This document shows, piece by piece, positions 1 through 8,153 of a stretch of DNA of 64,000 bases. The DNA comes from Arthrobacter sp. S39 (lineage in GTDB: Bacteria > Actinomycetota > Actinomycetes > Actinomycetales > Micrococcaceae), in the NCBI RefSeq assembly GCF_004320525.1, contig NZ_SIHX01000001.1, positions 62,001-126,000 on the forward strand. The letters are read 5' to 3'. The translations under genes and the position numbers were made by a program. The notes beneath the pieces were generated by a model that saw nothing but the letters and a program-made list of their open reading frames with translations, did no database searches and had not been told where the DNA came from. How positions within the stretch are numbered: the stretch's first letter is position 1; the number at the start of each line of letters is the position of its first letter.

Positions 1-530
1 ACGATGGAGACCATGGCCCGCCACTGCGGCATGCCCAGCGAACGGGCGGCTTCCAGCTGTCCCTTGGGCACAGCCTGCAGGCCGGCGCGGAGGGTCTCAG
101 CGATGTATGCCGACGCGACCATACCCAGCGAAACCATGACCACGATGGTCACGTTCCAGGAGACGCCGAAGGCCAAGGGGACGCCGTAGCCGAAGGCGAT
201 GAACACCAGCAGTGCCGGGATGCCGCGGAAGAACTCGATGTAGCCCGTGGCGATCCAGCGGTACAGCGGGAAGGCGGAGAGCTTCATCAGGGCCAGCAGC
301 AGACCGCCGGACAGCCCAACGACGAAGCCCAGGAACGTGTAGATCAGGGTGTTTTTCAGGCCCACCAGGAAGATGTCCGGGAACATCGGGCCGATCTTGC
401 CGAAGTTGAAGACGCTGTTGCCGATGGTCTTCCAGTCCGTGGCCAGGACCAGTGCGGCCACTGCCACAATGAAGATGCCGATCTGGACATACAGGCTCAC
501 TCTGGCCCGTTGACGTGCGGTCATTGCCAT
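1..530 (-). CDS. Polar amino-acid ABC transporter permease (partial)
   Basis: The reverse strand reads from ATG at 530 (MAMTARQRARVSLYVQIG...) and runs off the start of the window, so the C-terminus is missing. About 176 residues are visible. They contain several hydrophobic segments and the HisM-type permease signature near residues 125-170 (ASAYIAETLRAGLQAVPKGQ, then EAARSLGM), which is the loop that contacts the ATPase in glutamate/polar amino-acid importers. The upstream partner at 656-1456 on the same strand is the matching binding protein. The EAA loop and the binding-protein neighbour make the family firm. The transported amino acid cannot be told from the sequence. Confidence 0.9.
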   Translation of the reverse strand, partial: MAMTARQRARVSLYVQIGIFIVAVAALVLATDWKTIGNSVFNFGKIGPMFPDIFLVGLKNTLIYTFLGFVVGLSGGLLLALMKLSAFPLYRWIATGYIEFFRGIPALLVFIAFGYGVPLAFGVSWNVTIVVMVSLGMVASAYIAETLRAGLQAVPKGQLEAARSLGMPQWRAMVSI

Positions 531-560
531 GGGGTGCTCACATTCGTAGTGCGTGGCTGA

Positions 561-597
561 GGCCCCGGACCTACTGCGGTACAGCGTGTCCGGGGCC
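561..597 (-). terminator. Hairpin between binding-protein and permease genes
   Basis: An inverted repeat (GGCCCCGGA / TCCGGGGCC) with a 19-nt loop lies in the 125-nt gap between the two transport genes. There is no clear U-run, so it may be an RNA-stabilising or attenuating hairpin that keeps binding-protein mRNA more abundant than permease mRNA, a common arrangement in such operons. That role is inferred. Confidence 0.5.
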
Positions 598-655
598 CCG
601 GCGGCATGGTTCTCAGGGCGGCGAAGGCCTCAGTTTCCTGGGGCCGAAGCGCTGG

Positions 656-1456
656 CTACTTGGCGACCTCGCCGAACCAGGTGGTCTCAAACTTCTTGAG
701 GGTTCCGTCGTCGGTCAGGCGCTTGAGCGTTCCGTTGACCTTCTCGGCCATGGCGGTGTTGCCTTTTTTGATGGAGATTCCCAGCTGCTCACCGGTGGCG
801 AACTTCTCAACAGCCTTGAACTTGGGCTCATCCTTGATGGCGTAGCCCAGGACGGACTGGTTGCCCAGGGCCGCGTCGATAGTGCCGGCCTGCAGGGCCT
901 GGACCAGGAGGCCGGTGTCCTCGAACTGCTGGGCGTCGAGGCCCTTCTCTGCTGCGTAGTCGGCTCCGGTGGTGGCCTGCTGGACGCCCACCTTCTTGCC
1001 CTTGGCGTCGTCCAGGGTCTTGATGCCGGAGTCCGTGCTGGCCACGAGGGCCAGGTCGTCGTCCAGGTACGGGGTGGAGAAGTCCATGACGGACTTGCGG
1101 GTGTCCGTGATGGAAATCGAGGAGATGGAGACGTCGCACTGGGTGAGCGCCGTGCCGGTCTCGATCGCTTCGAAGGAGCTGTCCACAACGCTCAGTTCGG
1201 CTTTGAGGTCCTTGGCGACCTCCGCGGCGATGTCCATGTCGAAACCGACGGTCTTGCCGTCCTTCTGGAATTCGAACGGCTCGTAGGGGACGTCGGAGCA
1301 GACCGTGAGCTTGCCGGCGTTGATGAGCTGGATGCCGCCTTCGGATGCTGCCGGGGTGGAGCTGCCGCCGCATGCCGTGAGGGTGAGGGCGCCGGCGGCG
1401 AGGATTGCTGCTGCCTTGGCGGTCATTTTGGCCGTGGCCAGGGACTTGAGCTGCAT
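656..1456 (-). CDS. Polar amino-acid ABC transporter substrate-binding lipoprotein
   Basis: 266 residues. The N-terminus is a lipoprotein signal ending in a lipobox (ALTLTACGG, Cys near residue 29), so the mature protein should be membrane-anchored outside the cell. The mature part is a family-3 solute-binding fold: GKLTVCSDVPYEPFEF near residue 50, GFDMDIAAEVAKDL near 70, and TDTRKSVMDFSTPY near 117, which carries the ligand-binding Arg/Asp region. It is first in an operon with the permease at 1-530. Ligand unknown; glutamate, glutamine or a related polar amino acid is likely for the family. Confidence 0.93.
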   Translation of the reverse strand: MQLKSLATAKMTAKAAAILAAGALTLTACGGSSTPAASEGGIQLINAGKLTVCSDVPYEPFEFQKDGKTVGFDMDIAAEVAKDLKAELSVVDSSFEAIETGTALTQCDVSISSISITDTRKSVMDFSTPYLDDDLALVASTDSGIKTLDDAKGKKVGVQQATTGADYAAEKGLDAQQFEDTGLLVQALQAGTIDAALGNQSVLGYAIKDEPKFKAVEKFATGEQLGISIKKGNTAMAEKVNGTLKRLTDDGTLKKFETTWFGEVAK

Positions 1457-1536
1457 AATTCTTACCTTTTGTTGCAGGGGTATGCGGTACTAAATCGGTT
1501 CATAGTGTAGCGCCGAACAAGAGATGTGCATCACAG

Positions 1537-1565
1537 GAAACTTAGTTTCACTATTGGATAACTAA
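1537..1565 (-). promoter_or_regulatory. AT-rich palindromes upstream of the amino-acid transporter
   Basis: The gap 1457-1630 is AT-rich compared with its surroundings. It holds a perfect palindrome GAAACTtAGTTTC (1537-1549) overlapping a wider inverted repeat TTAGTT-n11-AACTAA (1543-1565). This looks like an operator for the transporter operon. The regulator is unknown and no convincing -35 was found. Confidence 0.4.
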
Positions 1566-1630
1566 ACTACCGCTGATTTCAAGCCTAGGCGAGGGGTAGG
1601 TGTCTGCGATCCCGGACACTCCGGCGGAAA

Positions 1631-3052
1631 CTAGCTGTTGATGCCCAGCGACTCAAGCATCGGCCGGAACTTCGCCCACGTCTCGGCGAGTTCGGCCTCG
1701 GGCTGGGAACCGTCGACTATGCCGCAGCCGGCATACAGGCGCACCGTATCCGGCGACTCGATCACGGCCCCGCGCAGCGCGATACCCCACTCGCCGTTGC
1801 CGGCCGCGTCCAGCCACCCCACCGGCCCGGCATAGGGCCCGCGGTCCAGGTGTTCAAGCTTGCGGATCAGCGCACCCGCCACCAGTGTGGGCGTGCCGCA
1901 GACGGCGGCCGTCGGGTGCAGCGCGTTAATCAGGGCCAGGCACGTGGGGACATGTCCCTCCACCTCGGCGAGTTCGGCCTTCACGTCCGACGCCAGGTGC
2001 CACACGTTGGGCAGTTCCAGGATGAACGGCTCGTCGTGCGCGTTCATCGCCTCGGAGAACGGCGCCAGCTGCGACGTCAGCGACTGGATCGCGATCTCGT
2101 GCTCGTGCCGCTGCTTCTCGGATCCGGCCAGTACCCGCTCCGCGTAATCCATCGGAATGCCGGCCTCGCCGTGCGCGTCGCGCCGGTCCAGCGTCCCTGC
2201 CAGCACGCGCGCCTGCGCGGTACGGCCCTCCACCTGGATCAGCATCTCCGGCGTGGCACCCACCAGCCCGTCCACACCATACGTCCAGCATTCGCGGTAC
2301 CGGGCCGACAGTTCGCGCAGCACCCGGGCCGCATTCACTCCGGTGGGAATCGTGGCCACGATGTCGCGCGCCAGCACCAGCTTCTCCAGCGCCCCGGTCC
2401 GGATCTCCTCCACACCTGCGGCGACGGCGGCCATCCAGTCCTTTTCGCTGAGGGACCCTGTGTGCAGCGTTGCGCCGGCGGCCAAGGGCAAGGGGCGTAC
2501 GACGGCGTGACCCGCCTTCGCGGGTACGGCAGGGGAGGTGCCGTCCCCGGCGGCGCCCACGGACGAAGCGGGAGCCTCCGGAGTCGGGCCGCCCACCAGG
2601 GTGCCAGCGGGAACAGCGCTGCCGCTGCTCAGCCAGCGGTCCAGGGCGGCGAGGGCGCCCGCCTTGGTGAGCGCGCCGTCGTCGAACGTTAACTGGGTGA
2701 CCCAGTAGCGGCCGTCCCGGACGCCCACCACGATTTCCGGCACGATCAGCCGGGACTCATGGGCAGATTTTTTGGAGAAGGCGAACGAGCCGAAAGCCAC
2801 CGGGCCAGTGCCCGGCAGTTCCACGGAGTCGGTGATCTCGGCTTCAATGACCAGGTGGCGCCACCAGATGTCGGCTTCCAGGAATCGCTCGGGGCCCGTG
2901 GCGGTGAACCGTGCGATCTCGCCGAAGCCCACCAGTCCGGCCTCGCGGCGGGTCCAGCAGAGGACATCGTCCCGGACCAGAAACTGAGGCAGCCCCCCGG
3001 GAGATGCTTTTCCATCCAGGGGGACTGTCAAGGTGCGGAACGTGCTCGTCAT
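1631..3052 (-). CDS. menF: Isochorismate synthase (menaquinone pathway)
   Basis: 473 residues from ATG at 3052 (MTSTFRTLTVPLDG). An in-frame extension to 3223 exists but runs into the divergent methyltransferase gene, so the inner start is preferred. The C-terminal half is a chorismate-binding domain: GALEKLVLARDI, then HPTAAVCGTPTLVA, and the closing VRLYAGCGIVDGSQPEAELAETWAK typical of isochorismate/salicylate/anthranilate synthases. Its divergence from menG and menJ argues for chorismate to isochorismate conversion for menaquinone. A siderophore-type EntC role cannot be excluded, but no siderophore genes are nearby. Confidence 0.88.
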   Translation of the reverse strand: MTSTFRTLTVPLDGKASPGGLPQFLVRDDVLCWTRREAGLVGFGEIARFTATGPERFLEADIWWRHLVIEAEITDSVELPGTGPVAFGSFAFSKKSAHESRLIVPEIVVGVRDGRYWVTQLTFDDGALTKAGALAALDRWLSSGSAVPAGTLVGGPTPEAPASSVGAAGDGTSPAVPAKAGHAVVRPLPLAAGATLHTGSLSEKDWMAAVAAGVEEIRTGALEKLVLARDIVATIPTGVNAARVLRELSARYRECWTYGVDGLVGATPEMLIQVEGRTAQARVLAGTLDRRDAHGEAGIPMDYAERVLAGSEKQRHEHEIAIQSLTSQLAPFSEAMNAHDEPFILELPNVWHLASDVKAELAEVEGHVPTCLALINALHPTAAVCGTPTLVAGALIRKLEHLDRGPYAGPVGWLDAAGNGEWGIALRGAVIESPDTVRLYAGCGIVDGSQPEAELAETWAKFRPMLESLGINS

Positions 3053-3159
3053 GATGAGATAACAGTACTCCCGGGCGCAGGGACTCCCCGTAACCGGCCC
3101 TCCGCCGTGGAAACCGCCCGTGGTTAGGGGGCCTGCTGAACATTTGAGACAATGGCTGA

Positions 3160-3936
3160 GTGAACCGAGCATCCTTGGATAAGCGTCCGGACGAAGTAGC
3201 CACGATGTTTGACGACGTCGCACCTAAATACGATGTCGTCAACGATGTCCTCTCCATGGGGCAGACCCGCCGCTGGCGCAAGGTTGTGGTGGAAGCCATG
3301 GAAGTCACGAAGGGCCAGCGGGTGCTTGACCTGGCCGCCGGAACCGGCACCTCCAGCGAGCCATATGCCGATGCAGGCATAGACGTCGTCGCCTGCGATT
3401 TCTCGCTCGGAATGCTCAAAGTGGGCAAGCGCCGCCGCCCCGACATCAACTTCGTTGCCGGTGACGCCACCAACCTGCCGTTCGCGGACAACTCCTTTGA
3501 CGCCAGCACCATCTCGTTCGGGCTGCGCAACGTCAACGAGCCCAAGAAGGCCCTGGCCGAGATGCTCCGCGTCACCAAGCCCGGCGGCAAGCTGGTCATC
3601 GCCGAGTTCTCCCAGCCCGTGGTTCCGCTCTGGCGCACCATGTATACCGAATACCTCATGCGTGCCCTGCCGGCCATCGCCGTGAAGGTGGCCTCCAACC
3701 CGGACGCCTATGTTTACCTCGCCGAGTCCATCCGCGCCTGGCCGGACCAGGACCACCTGGCCGCATGGCTGCAGGACTCCGGCTGGGAAAAGGTCACCTA
3801 CCGCAACCTCACCGGCGGGATCGTGGCCATCCACCGCGCCACCAAACCGGCCGACTCAAGCCCCGACGGCGGTGCGGCCGCCATCGCCGCGAATAAAGGT
3901 CCCGTAGCCAAGCTTCGCCGCAACATCGTCCGCTGA
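3160..3936 (+). CDS. menG: Demethylmenaquinone methyltransferase
   Basis: 258 residues from GTG at 3160. It opens with [25 protein letters not shown], the UbiE/MenG signature, followed by the SAM-binding motif [10 protein letters not shown] (near 59) and [10 protein letters not shown] (near 77). It transfers a methyl group from SAM to demethylmenaquinone at the membrane, the last core step of menaquinone synthesis. There is no Shine-Dalgarno; a -10-like GACAAT at 3148-3153 suggests a leaderless mRNA. It heads a three-gene operon with menJ (5-nt gap) and the polyprenyl synthase. The last ~25 residues are a low-complexity tail. Confidence 0.94.
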   Translation: MNRASLDKRPDEVATMFDDVAPKYDVVNDVLSMGQTRRWRKVVVEAMEVTKGQRVLDLAAGTGTSSEPYADAGIDVVACDFSLGMLKVGKRRRPDINFVAGDATNLPFADNSFDASTISFGLRNVNEPKKALAEMLRVTKPGGKLVIAEFSQPVVPLWRTMYTEYLMRALPAIAVKVASNPDAYVYLAESIRAWPDQDHLAAWLQDSGWEKVTYRNLTGGIVAIHRATKPADSSPDGGAAAIAANKGPVAKLRRNIVR

Positions 3937-3941
3937 ACGGC

Positions 3942-5273
3942 GTGAATGTACTGATTGTCGGCGCGGGGCCGGCCGGCTCCACCGCCGCGTATTACCTTGC
4001 CAAGGCCGGCATCAGCGTGACCGTGCTGGAAAAAACCAGCTTCCCGCGCGAGAAGGTCTGCGGCGACGGCCTCACGCCGCGGGCTGTCCGCGAAATCCAG
4101 AAACTCGGCCTGCCGCACCCGGAAACGGACGGCTGGCGGAGGAACAAAGGCCTGCGCCTGATCGCGGGCGGCCGCACCATCGAACTGCCCTGGCCCGAGG
4201 TGTCCGACTTTCCGCAGTACGGCCTGATCCGCACGCGCCTGGGCTTCGACGAGGAACTGGCCCGCCACGCACAGGCCGCCGGCGCACAAATCCTCGAGCG
4301 GCACAGCGTTACCGAAGCCCTGCGCTCGGAGGACGGCCGCGTGACCGGAGTCCGCGCATCGCTCCTGGACGAGTCCGGACGCAAGACGGGGGAGTCACGC
4401 GACTTCAGCGCCGACGTCGTCCTCGCCGCGGACGGCAACTCGACGCGAACCGCCGTGTCGCTGGGCATCCAGAAGCGCGACGACCGGCCCCTCGGCGTCG
4501 CCGTCCGCACCTACTTCACCTCGCCCCGGACCGACGACGACTGGATGGAAGGCTGGCTGGAACTCCCCGGCCGCGACGGCAAACTGCTCCCCGGCTACGG
4601 CTGGGTGTTCGGCGTCGGCGACGGCACCTCCAACGTGGGCCTCGGCATCCTGAACTCGTCCAAGGATTTCGGCAAGCTCGACTACAAGCAGGTCCTGCGC
4701 GAATGGACCGCCGGCATGCCCGCCGACTGGGGCTTCACCCCCGAGAACCAGGTGGGCGAGATCCGCGGTGCCGCGCTGCCCATGGGCTTCAACCGCACCC
4801 CGCATTACTCGCCGGGCCTGCTCCTCCTGGGCGACGCCGGGGGCATGGTCTCCCCGTTCAACGGCGAGGGCATCTCCTACGCCATGGAATCGGCGCGGTT
4901 CGCGGCCGAGTTCATCATTGACGCCTCCTCGCGCTCTTATGCCGCGGGCGGAATGTACGGCGCCGATGCGCACCTTTCGGGCTACGCGGACTATGTTCGG
5001 GGCCAGTGGGGATCGCACTTCACGCTGGGCCGGGCCTTTGCCGCGCTGATCGGAAAGCCCGCCGTCATGAAGCTCGCGCTGCAGACCGGGATGCCCATTC
5101 CCGTGCTGATGCGCTTTGTGGTGCGGCTGCTTGCCAACCTCACCGATCCAGCCGCGAAAGGCTTCGAGGACCGGGCCATCCGCGTCCTGGAGTCGCTGGT
5201 TCCGGCCACATCCAATACACCGTCGGCCTCGAATCAGCGGTATCCGCAACAAAAAGTTAGGGTTAACCCGTGA
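3942..5273 (+). CDS. menJ: Geranylgeranyl-reductase family flavoprotein, MenJ-like
   Basis: 443 residues from GTG at 3942. The N-terminal FAD-binding fingerprint is VGAGPAGSTAAYYL, followed by PREKVCGDGLTPRAV (residues ~35-50). A second flavin motif LLLGDAGGMVSPFNGEGISYAMES lies near 295. Rv0561c of Mycobacterium tuberculosis (MenJ), which reduces one isoprene unit of menaquinone, is a family member next to a polyprenyl synthase and menG, the same neighbourhood as here. This fits the MK-9(H2) reported for Arthrobacter-type bacteria. Its stop overlaps the next start by 4 nt. The substrate is inferred from context. Confidence 0.85.
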   Translation: MNVLIVGAGPAGSTAAYYLAKAGISVTVLEKTSFPREKVCGDGLTPRAVREIQKLGLPHPETDGWRRNKGLRLIAGGRTIELPWPEVSDFPQYGLIRTRLGFDEELARHAQAAGAQILERHSVTEALRSEDGRVTGVRASLLDESGRKTGESRDFSADVVLAADGNSTRTAVSLGIQKRDDRPLGVAVRTYFTSPRTDDDWMEGWLELPGRDGKLLPGYGWVFGVGDGTSNVGLGILNSSKDFGKLDYKQVLREWTAGMPADWGFTPENQVGEIRGAALPMGFNRTPHYSPGLLLLGDAGGMVSPFNGEGISYAMESARFAAEFIIDASSRSYAAGGMYGADAHLSGYADYVRGQWGSHFTLGRAFAALIGKPAVMKLALQTGMPIPVLMRFVVRLLANLTDPAAKGFEDRAIRVLESLVPATSNTPSASNQRYPQQKVRVNP

Positions 5274-6370
5274 CCAACTCCGCAGACCACAGCTGGACGC
5301 ACGCCGGGCACGGCCTGCCGGACTCCGAACCCAGCCTCAACACCACCGCCATTGCCACGGGACTTCAGCTGCCCGCAGGCTTCGCGGCGATCGCGGAGGA
5401 CGCCGAACTGGGCCCCGCCATCACCAACAACCTGGCGCGGGTGGAAAAGAAGCTGCGCGAAGCCATTGCCAACTCGGACCCGCTGGCTGACGCAACGTCG
5501 CGTCACCTTGTGGAAGCCGGCGGCAAGCGCATCCGGCCGCTGCTGACCCTGCTGTGCGCGCACCTTGGCGACGCTTCGCTGCCCGCCGTGGTGCAGGCCG
5601 CCGTCGTGGTGGAACTGACCCACCTGGCAACGCTCTACCACGACGACGTGATGGACTCGGCCCCGTTCCGCCGCGGTGCGCCCACCGCCCACGAGGTCTG
5701 GGGAAACTCCGTAGCTGTCCTCACGGGCGACCTCATCTTCGCCCGCGCCTCGATCCTGGTGTCCGAGCTGGGCTCGCGCGCCCTGGGCATCCAGGCCCGC
5801 ACGTTCGAGCGGCTGTGCCTGGGCCAGCTGCACGAGACCGTTGGCCCGCGCCCCGATGAGGATCCGGTGGAGCACTACCTCTCCGTCATCGCGGACAAGA
5901 CCGGTTCCCTGGTTGCCGCCTCCGGCCAGCTGGGTGCCATCTTCGCCGGCGCCGATGAGGCCTACGAGGAAGTCCTGGTGGAATACGGCGAGAAGGTAGG
6001 CGTGGCCTTCCAGCTCGCCGACGACGTCATCGACGTCACCGGCATCAAGGTCAAGTCCGGCAAGTCCCCGGGGACCGACCTCCGCGAAGGCGTCCCCACG
6101 CTGCCGGTGCTGCTCCTGCGGCGCGATGCCGCCGCTGGTGACCAGTCCGCCGTCGAACTTTTGACGCTGATTGACGGCGACCTGACCTCCGACGACGCCC
6201 TGGCCGCCGCAGTTGCCGGGTTGCGCGAGCACCCCGTCACCGCCGAGTCCTGGGTGGTTGCGCGCCGCTGGGCCGACGAGGCTATTGCCGCGCTGGCCCC
6301 GCTGCCGGAGGGTGTTGTGAAGTCGTCGCTGTCCAACTTCGCCCTGGCCGTGGTGGACCGCGCCAGCTAG
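5270..6370 (+). CDS. Polyprenyl diphosphate synthase (menaquinone side chain)
   Basis: 366 residues from GTG at 5270, overlapping the menJ stop. Both aspartate-rich motifs of trans-prenyl chain elongases are present: the first in LYHDDVMDSAPFRRGAPTAH (near 125) and the second as FQLADDVID (near 248). GKRIRPLLTLLCAHLG (near 86) is the substrate-binding GKR block. It condenses IPP units to make the long isoprenoid tail joined to DHNA by MenA. The chain length (hepta- to nonaprenyl) cannot be read here. About 45 N-terminal residues precede the conserved domain. It ends the operon. Confidence 0.92.
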   Translation: MTNSADHSWTHAGHGLPDSEPSLNTTAIATGLQLPAGFAAIAEDAELGPAITNNLARVEKKLREAIANSDPLADATSRHLVEAGGKRIRPLLTLLCAHLGDASLPAVVQAAVVVELTHLATLYHDDVMDSAPFRRGAPTAHEVWGNSVAVLTGDLIFARASILVSELGSRALGIQARTFERLCLGQLHETVGPRPDEDPVEHYLSVIADKTGSLVAASGQLGAIFAGADEAYEEVLVEYGEKVGVAFQLADDVIDVTGIKVKSGKSPGTDLREGVPTLPVLLLRRDAAAGDQSAVELLTLIDGDLTSDDALAAAVAGLREHPVTAESWVVARRWADEAIAALAPLPEGVVKSSLSNFALAVVDRAS

Positions 6371-6380
6371 TTCTTTTTGG

Positions 6381-6416
6381 GGCCTGGCCCGGGTTAGCGC
6401 CCGGCCAGGCCTTTTG
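6381..6416 (+). terminator. Terminator after the menaquinone operon
   Basis: GC-rich stem GGCCTGGCC(C)GGG / CCCGGCCAGGCC with a 6-nt loop followed by TTTT, 10 nt after the synthase stop codon. It fits a rho-independent terminator. Confidence 0.8.
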
Positions 6417-6421
6417 GCTTA

Positions 6422-6492
6422 AACGGAATAGCCCCGATTCTCAGCAACGATACGAGTCAAACGTTGCGTCGAACCGGGGCTATCTCTCCGTT
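6422..6492. repeat. 71-nt imperfect palindrome of unknown role
   Basis: Outer arms AACGGA-ATAGCCCCG and CGGGGCTAT-ctc-TCCGTT enclose an inner GCAACG / CGTTGC stem. It directly follows a normal terminator, so termination does not explain it. It could be a MITE-like remnant, a small structured RNA or a cruciform. In the rest of the gap 6371-6745 I see only two direct copies of TTGTCACAGG (6547, 6580) and the 78-bp repeat at 6601. Confidence 0.55.
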
Positions 6493-6600
6493 CGCATCAG
6501 ATCCGCCGGAGGCGTTTAGCGGATCCGTGAACAGTCTATGACAGCTTTGTCACAGGATGCAAGTCCCTTGTTACTGCGCTTGTCACAGGTTTTTCTGGCA

Positions 6601-6678
6601 GTCGTGGGGCACATTCGCGCGCAGCAAGCGCATTCCGCGCTGGAGTGGCGGCGTGTCCGTGTCGAAGTGCCCCACGAC
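6601..6678 (+). repeat. Palindromic element family A, copy 1 (78 bp)
   Basis: The ends are a perfect 12-bp inverted repeat, GTCGTGGGGCAC / GTGCCCCACGAC. The interior carries CGGCGTGTCCGTGTCGAA next to the right arm. The copy at 7606 is nearly identical in the same orientation; the copies at 19145 and 21181 carry the interior in reverse. Confidence 0.85.
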
Positions 6679-6745
6679 GGTGGCGTTGTCCACATGGCAC
6701 AGCTTGGATCTGCCCTCTGCTGTGGCCGGCGGGCACCGTGGAGCC

Positions 6746-7582
6746 ATGGATATTGAGAGTTTTCTCGCCCTGCGGAGCGCAGCCCGGGCTTCCACGCTCC
6801 GTAAGGCTGGATTTTCCCGGGCGTACATCGACAAAGCGTTGGCCGCCGGGCGCATCGTCAGGATTCGGCGGGGCGTCTACAGCTTGCCGCGGCAGGCGGA
6901 TGTGCTCGGCCTGGCGCTGCAGCACAACGCCCTGCTGACGTGCCTGTCGGCCGCCCCCACCTACCGTCTATGGACGCTCCACAACCCAGATTCTGTGCAC
7001 CTGAGCCCTGGGCACAAGAAGACGCCCTCGGGGACCCTGATTCACGGGAGGTGTGCACACCCGCCGCACAGATGGCTGCCGGTGGCGGGCCTGGCCGACG
7101 TCCTCATCCACGCGCTGCGATGCCTGCCCGCGGTGGAGGCGCTGGTTATGGTCCAGTGCGCAGCCCAGCGGGGAGACGTCACGGTGGATTTCCTGCGGCG
7201 CAAGCTCCCGGGCAATCGCAACGCCCGCGCCAGGTCCCTATTGGACTACGTGATTCCACGGGCGGATTCCGTACTGGAGGTGTTGGCCAACTACCACTTC
7301 CGGCGTGCGGGCCTCCACGTCCGCAGGCATGTAGAGCTACCTGGGGTGGGCGAGGTGGAATTCCTTGTTGAGGAGTGCCTCGTGGTGGAGACCGACGGCA
7401 GCACCCATTTGGAGCCACGGCAAGTAAAGAAGGACCGAAAGCGGAACAATGCCACCCTGATTGGCGGGCGTCTTGGCCTTAGGTTCGGCTATGACGACGT
7501 CGTCCATCACCCTGAGCGGATGGTGGCAGAGGTGTTGGCGGTGCTGGAGCTGTGCCGGCAGGGAGGCTTCGGCGCGCGGTGA
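6746..7582 (+). CDS. AbiEi-like antitoxin domain plus DUF559 endonuclease-like protein
   Basis: 278 residues from ATG at 6746; an in-frame upstream extension would read through the palindromic repeat and is rejected. The N-terminus (STLRKAGFSRAYIDKALAAGRIVRIRRGVYSLP) matches the winged-helix start of AbiEi-type proteins. The C-terminal ~90 residues (ADSVLEVLANYHFRRAGL...VEFLVEECLVVETDGSTHLEPRQVKKDRKRN) resemble the DUF559/very-short-patch-repair nuclease fold, with candidate acidic residues in VVETDGSTH. No AbiEii toxin is adjacent, so a toxin-antitoxin role is not supported. Two near-identical repeats flank the gene. Function unknown. Confidence 0.75.
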   Translation: MDIESFLALRSAARASTLRKAGFSRAYIDKALAAGRIVRIRRGVYSLPRQADVLGLALQHNALLTCLSAAPTYRLWTLHNPDSVHLSPGHKKTPSGTLIHGRCAHPPHRWLPVAGLADVLIHALRCLPAVEALVMVQCAAQRGDVTVDFLRRKLPGNRNARARSLLDYVIPRADSVLEVLANYHFRRAGLHVRRHVELPGVGEVEFLVEECLVVETDGSTHLEPRQVKKDRKRNNATLIGGRLGLRFGYDDVVHHPERMVAEVLAVLELCRQGGFGAR

Positions 7583-7603
7583 GTGCCGCCGTCGTACTTT
7601 CCG
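7583..7603 (+). repeat. Short dispersed word, copy 1
   Basis: The 21 bases right after the stop codon of the AbiEi-like gene begin GTGCCGCCGTCG and end TACTTTCCG. They recur exactly at 52682-52702, and a partial reverse copy lies at 26155. Possibly an end fragment of a larger repeat. Confidence 0.6.
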
Positions 7604-7605
7604 TG

Positions 7606-7677
7606 GTGGGGCACATTGGCGCCCGGCAAGCGCATTCCGCGTTGGACTGACGGCGTGTCCGTGTCGAAGTGCCCCAC
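7606..7677 (+). repeat. Palindromic element family A, copy 2
   Basis: Terminal GTGGGGCAC / GTGCCCCAC arms. The interior is almost the same as the copy at 6601 and in the same orientation, so the pair are direct repeats flanking the AbiEi-like gene. Confidence 0.85.
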
Positions 7678-7714
7678 GAAGGCGGCGAAGAGAGCCGCCA
7701 AGCGCCAGGAGCCC

Positions 7715-8146
7715 CTAGTCTTCCTCGTCGTTGAAGGCCCACTCGAACATGTCGAAGACGAACTCCGAGAAGGTGCCTTCTTCGGACTTCCACTGGGCGC
7801 GGGCGTTGTTGCGGCGGTAGACGATGGGGTCAGGGACGCCGAGGTCGCCTACACGGAAGCCCCAGGTGAACTGTTCTTCCTCGTCCTCCAGGAACATCAG
7901 GAAGCCTTCGTCGTCAACTTCGAGTTCCTCGGGGTCCCAGAAGTAGTGGTACGCCTCCATCAGGTCCTCGCAGCCGCCGAGGGCCAGGTAGAACTCGCGC
8001 AGGACCAGGGGAATCTGGAATTGGTGTTCGTCGAGGGCGGAGTCGAGCTCGTCGGCGGACAGCCCGTCCTCTTCCTGCCATTCGTCTTCGAGATACTTCG
8101 GAACAAGCGCGCGGAACTTCTCGAGGAACATGTCAGTCATGGTCAT
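7715..8146 (-). CDS. SMI1/KNR4 (SUKH)-like small acidic protein
   Basis: 143 residues from ATG at 8146 (MTMTDMFLEKFRALVPKYLED); ATG at 8140 is an alternative. The protein is very acidic. It has the SUKH-like pattern of an N-terminal helix, then IPLVLREFYLALGGCEDLMEAYHYFWDPEEL, then later strands including FLMFLEDEEEQFTWGF. SUKH proteins often act as immunity proteins against contact-dependent toxins, but no toxin gene is here. It sits 7 nt after the UPF0126 gene and is probably co-transcribed. The family call is by pattern and moderately sure; the function is unknown. Confidence 0.65.
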   Translation of the reverse strand: MTMTDMFLEKFRALVPKYLEDEWQEEDGLSADELDSALDEHQFQIPLVLREFYLALGGCEDLMEAYHYFWDPEELEVDDEGFLMFLEDEEEQFTWGFRVGDLGVPDPIVYRRNNARAQWKSEEGTFSEFVFDMFEWAFNDEED

Positions 8147-8153
8147 ATCGTAG

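Noticed and set aside
515..1510. Long open frame on the plus strand opposite the binding protein
   Set aside because: It is a high-GC antisense shadow; the minus-strand frame has a lipobox and family motifs.
1631..3223. Longer start for the isochorismate synthase at 3223
   Set aside because: It overlaps the start of the divergent menG gene and has no family similarity before 3052.
6601..7677. Insertion sequence ends around the AbiEi-like gene
   Set aside because: The gene has no transposase features and the elements are each self-palindromic, so they are repeats, not IS ends.
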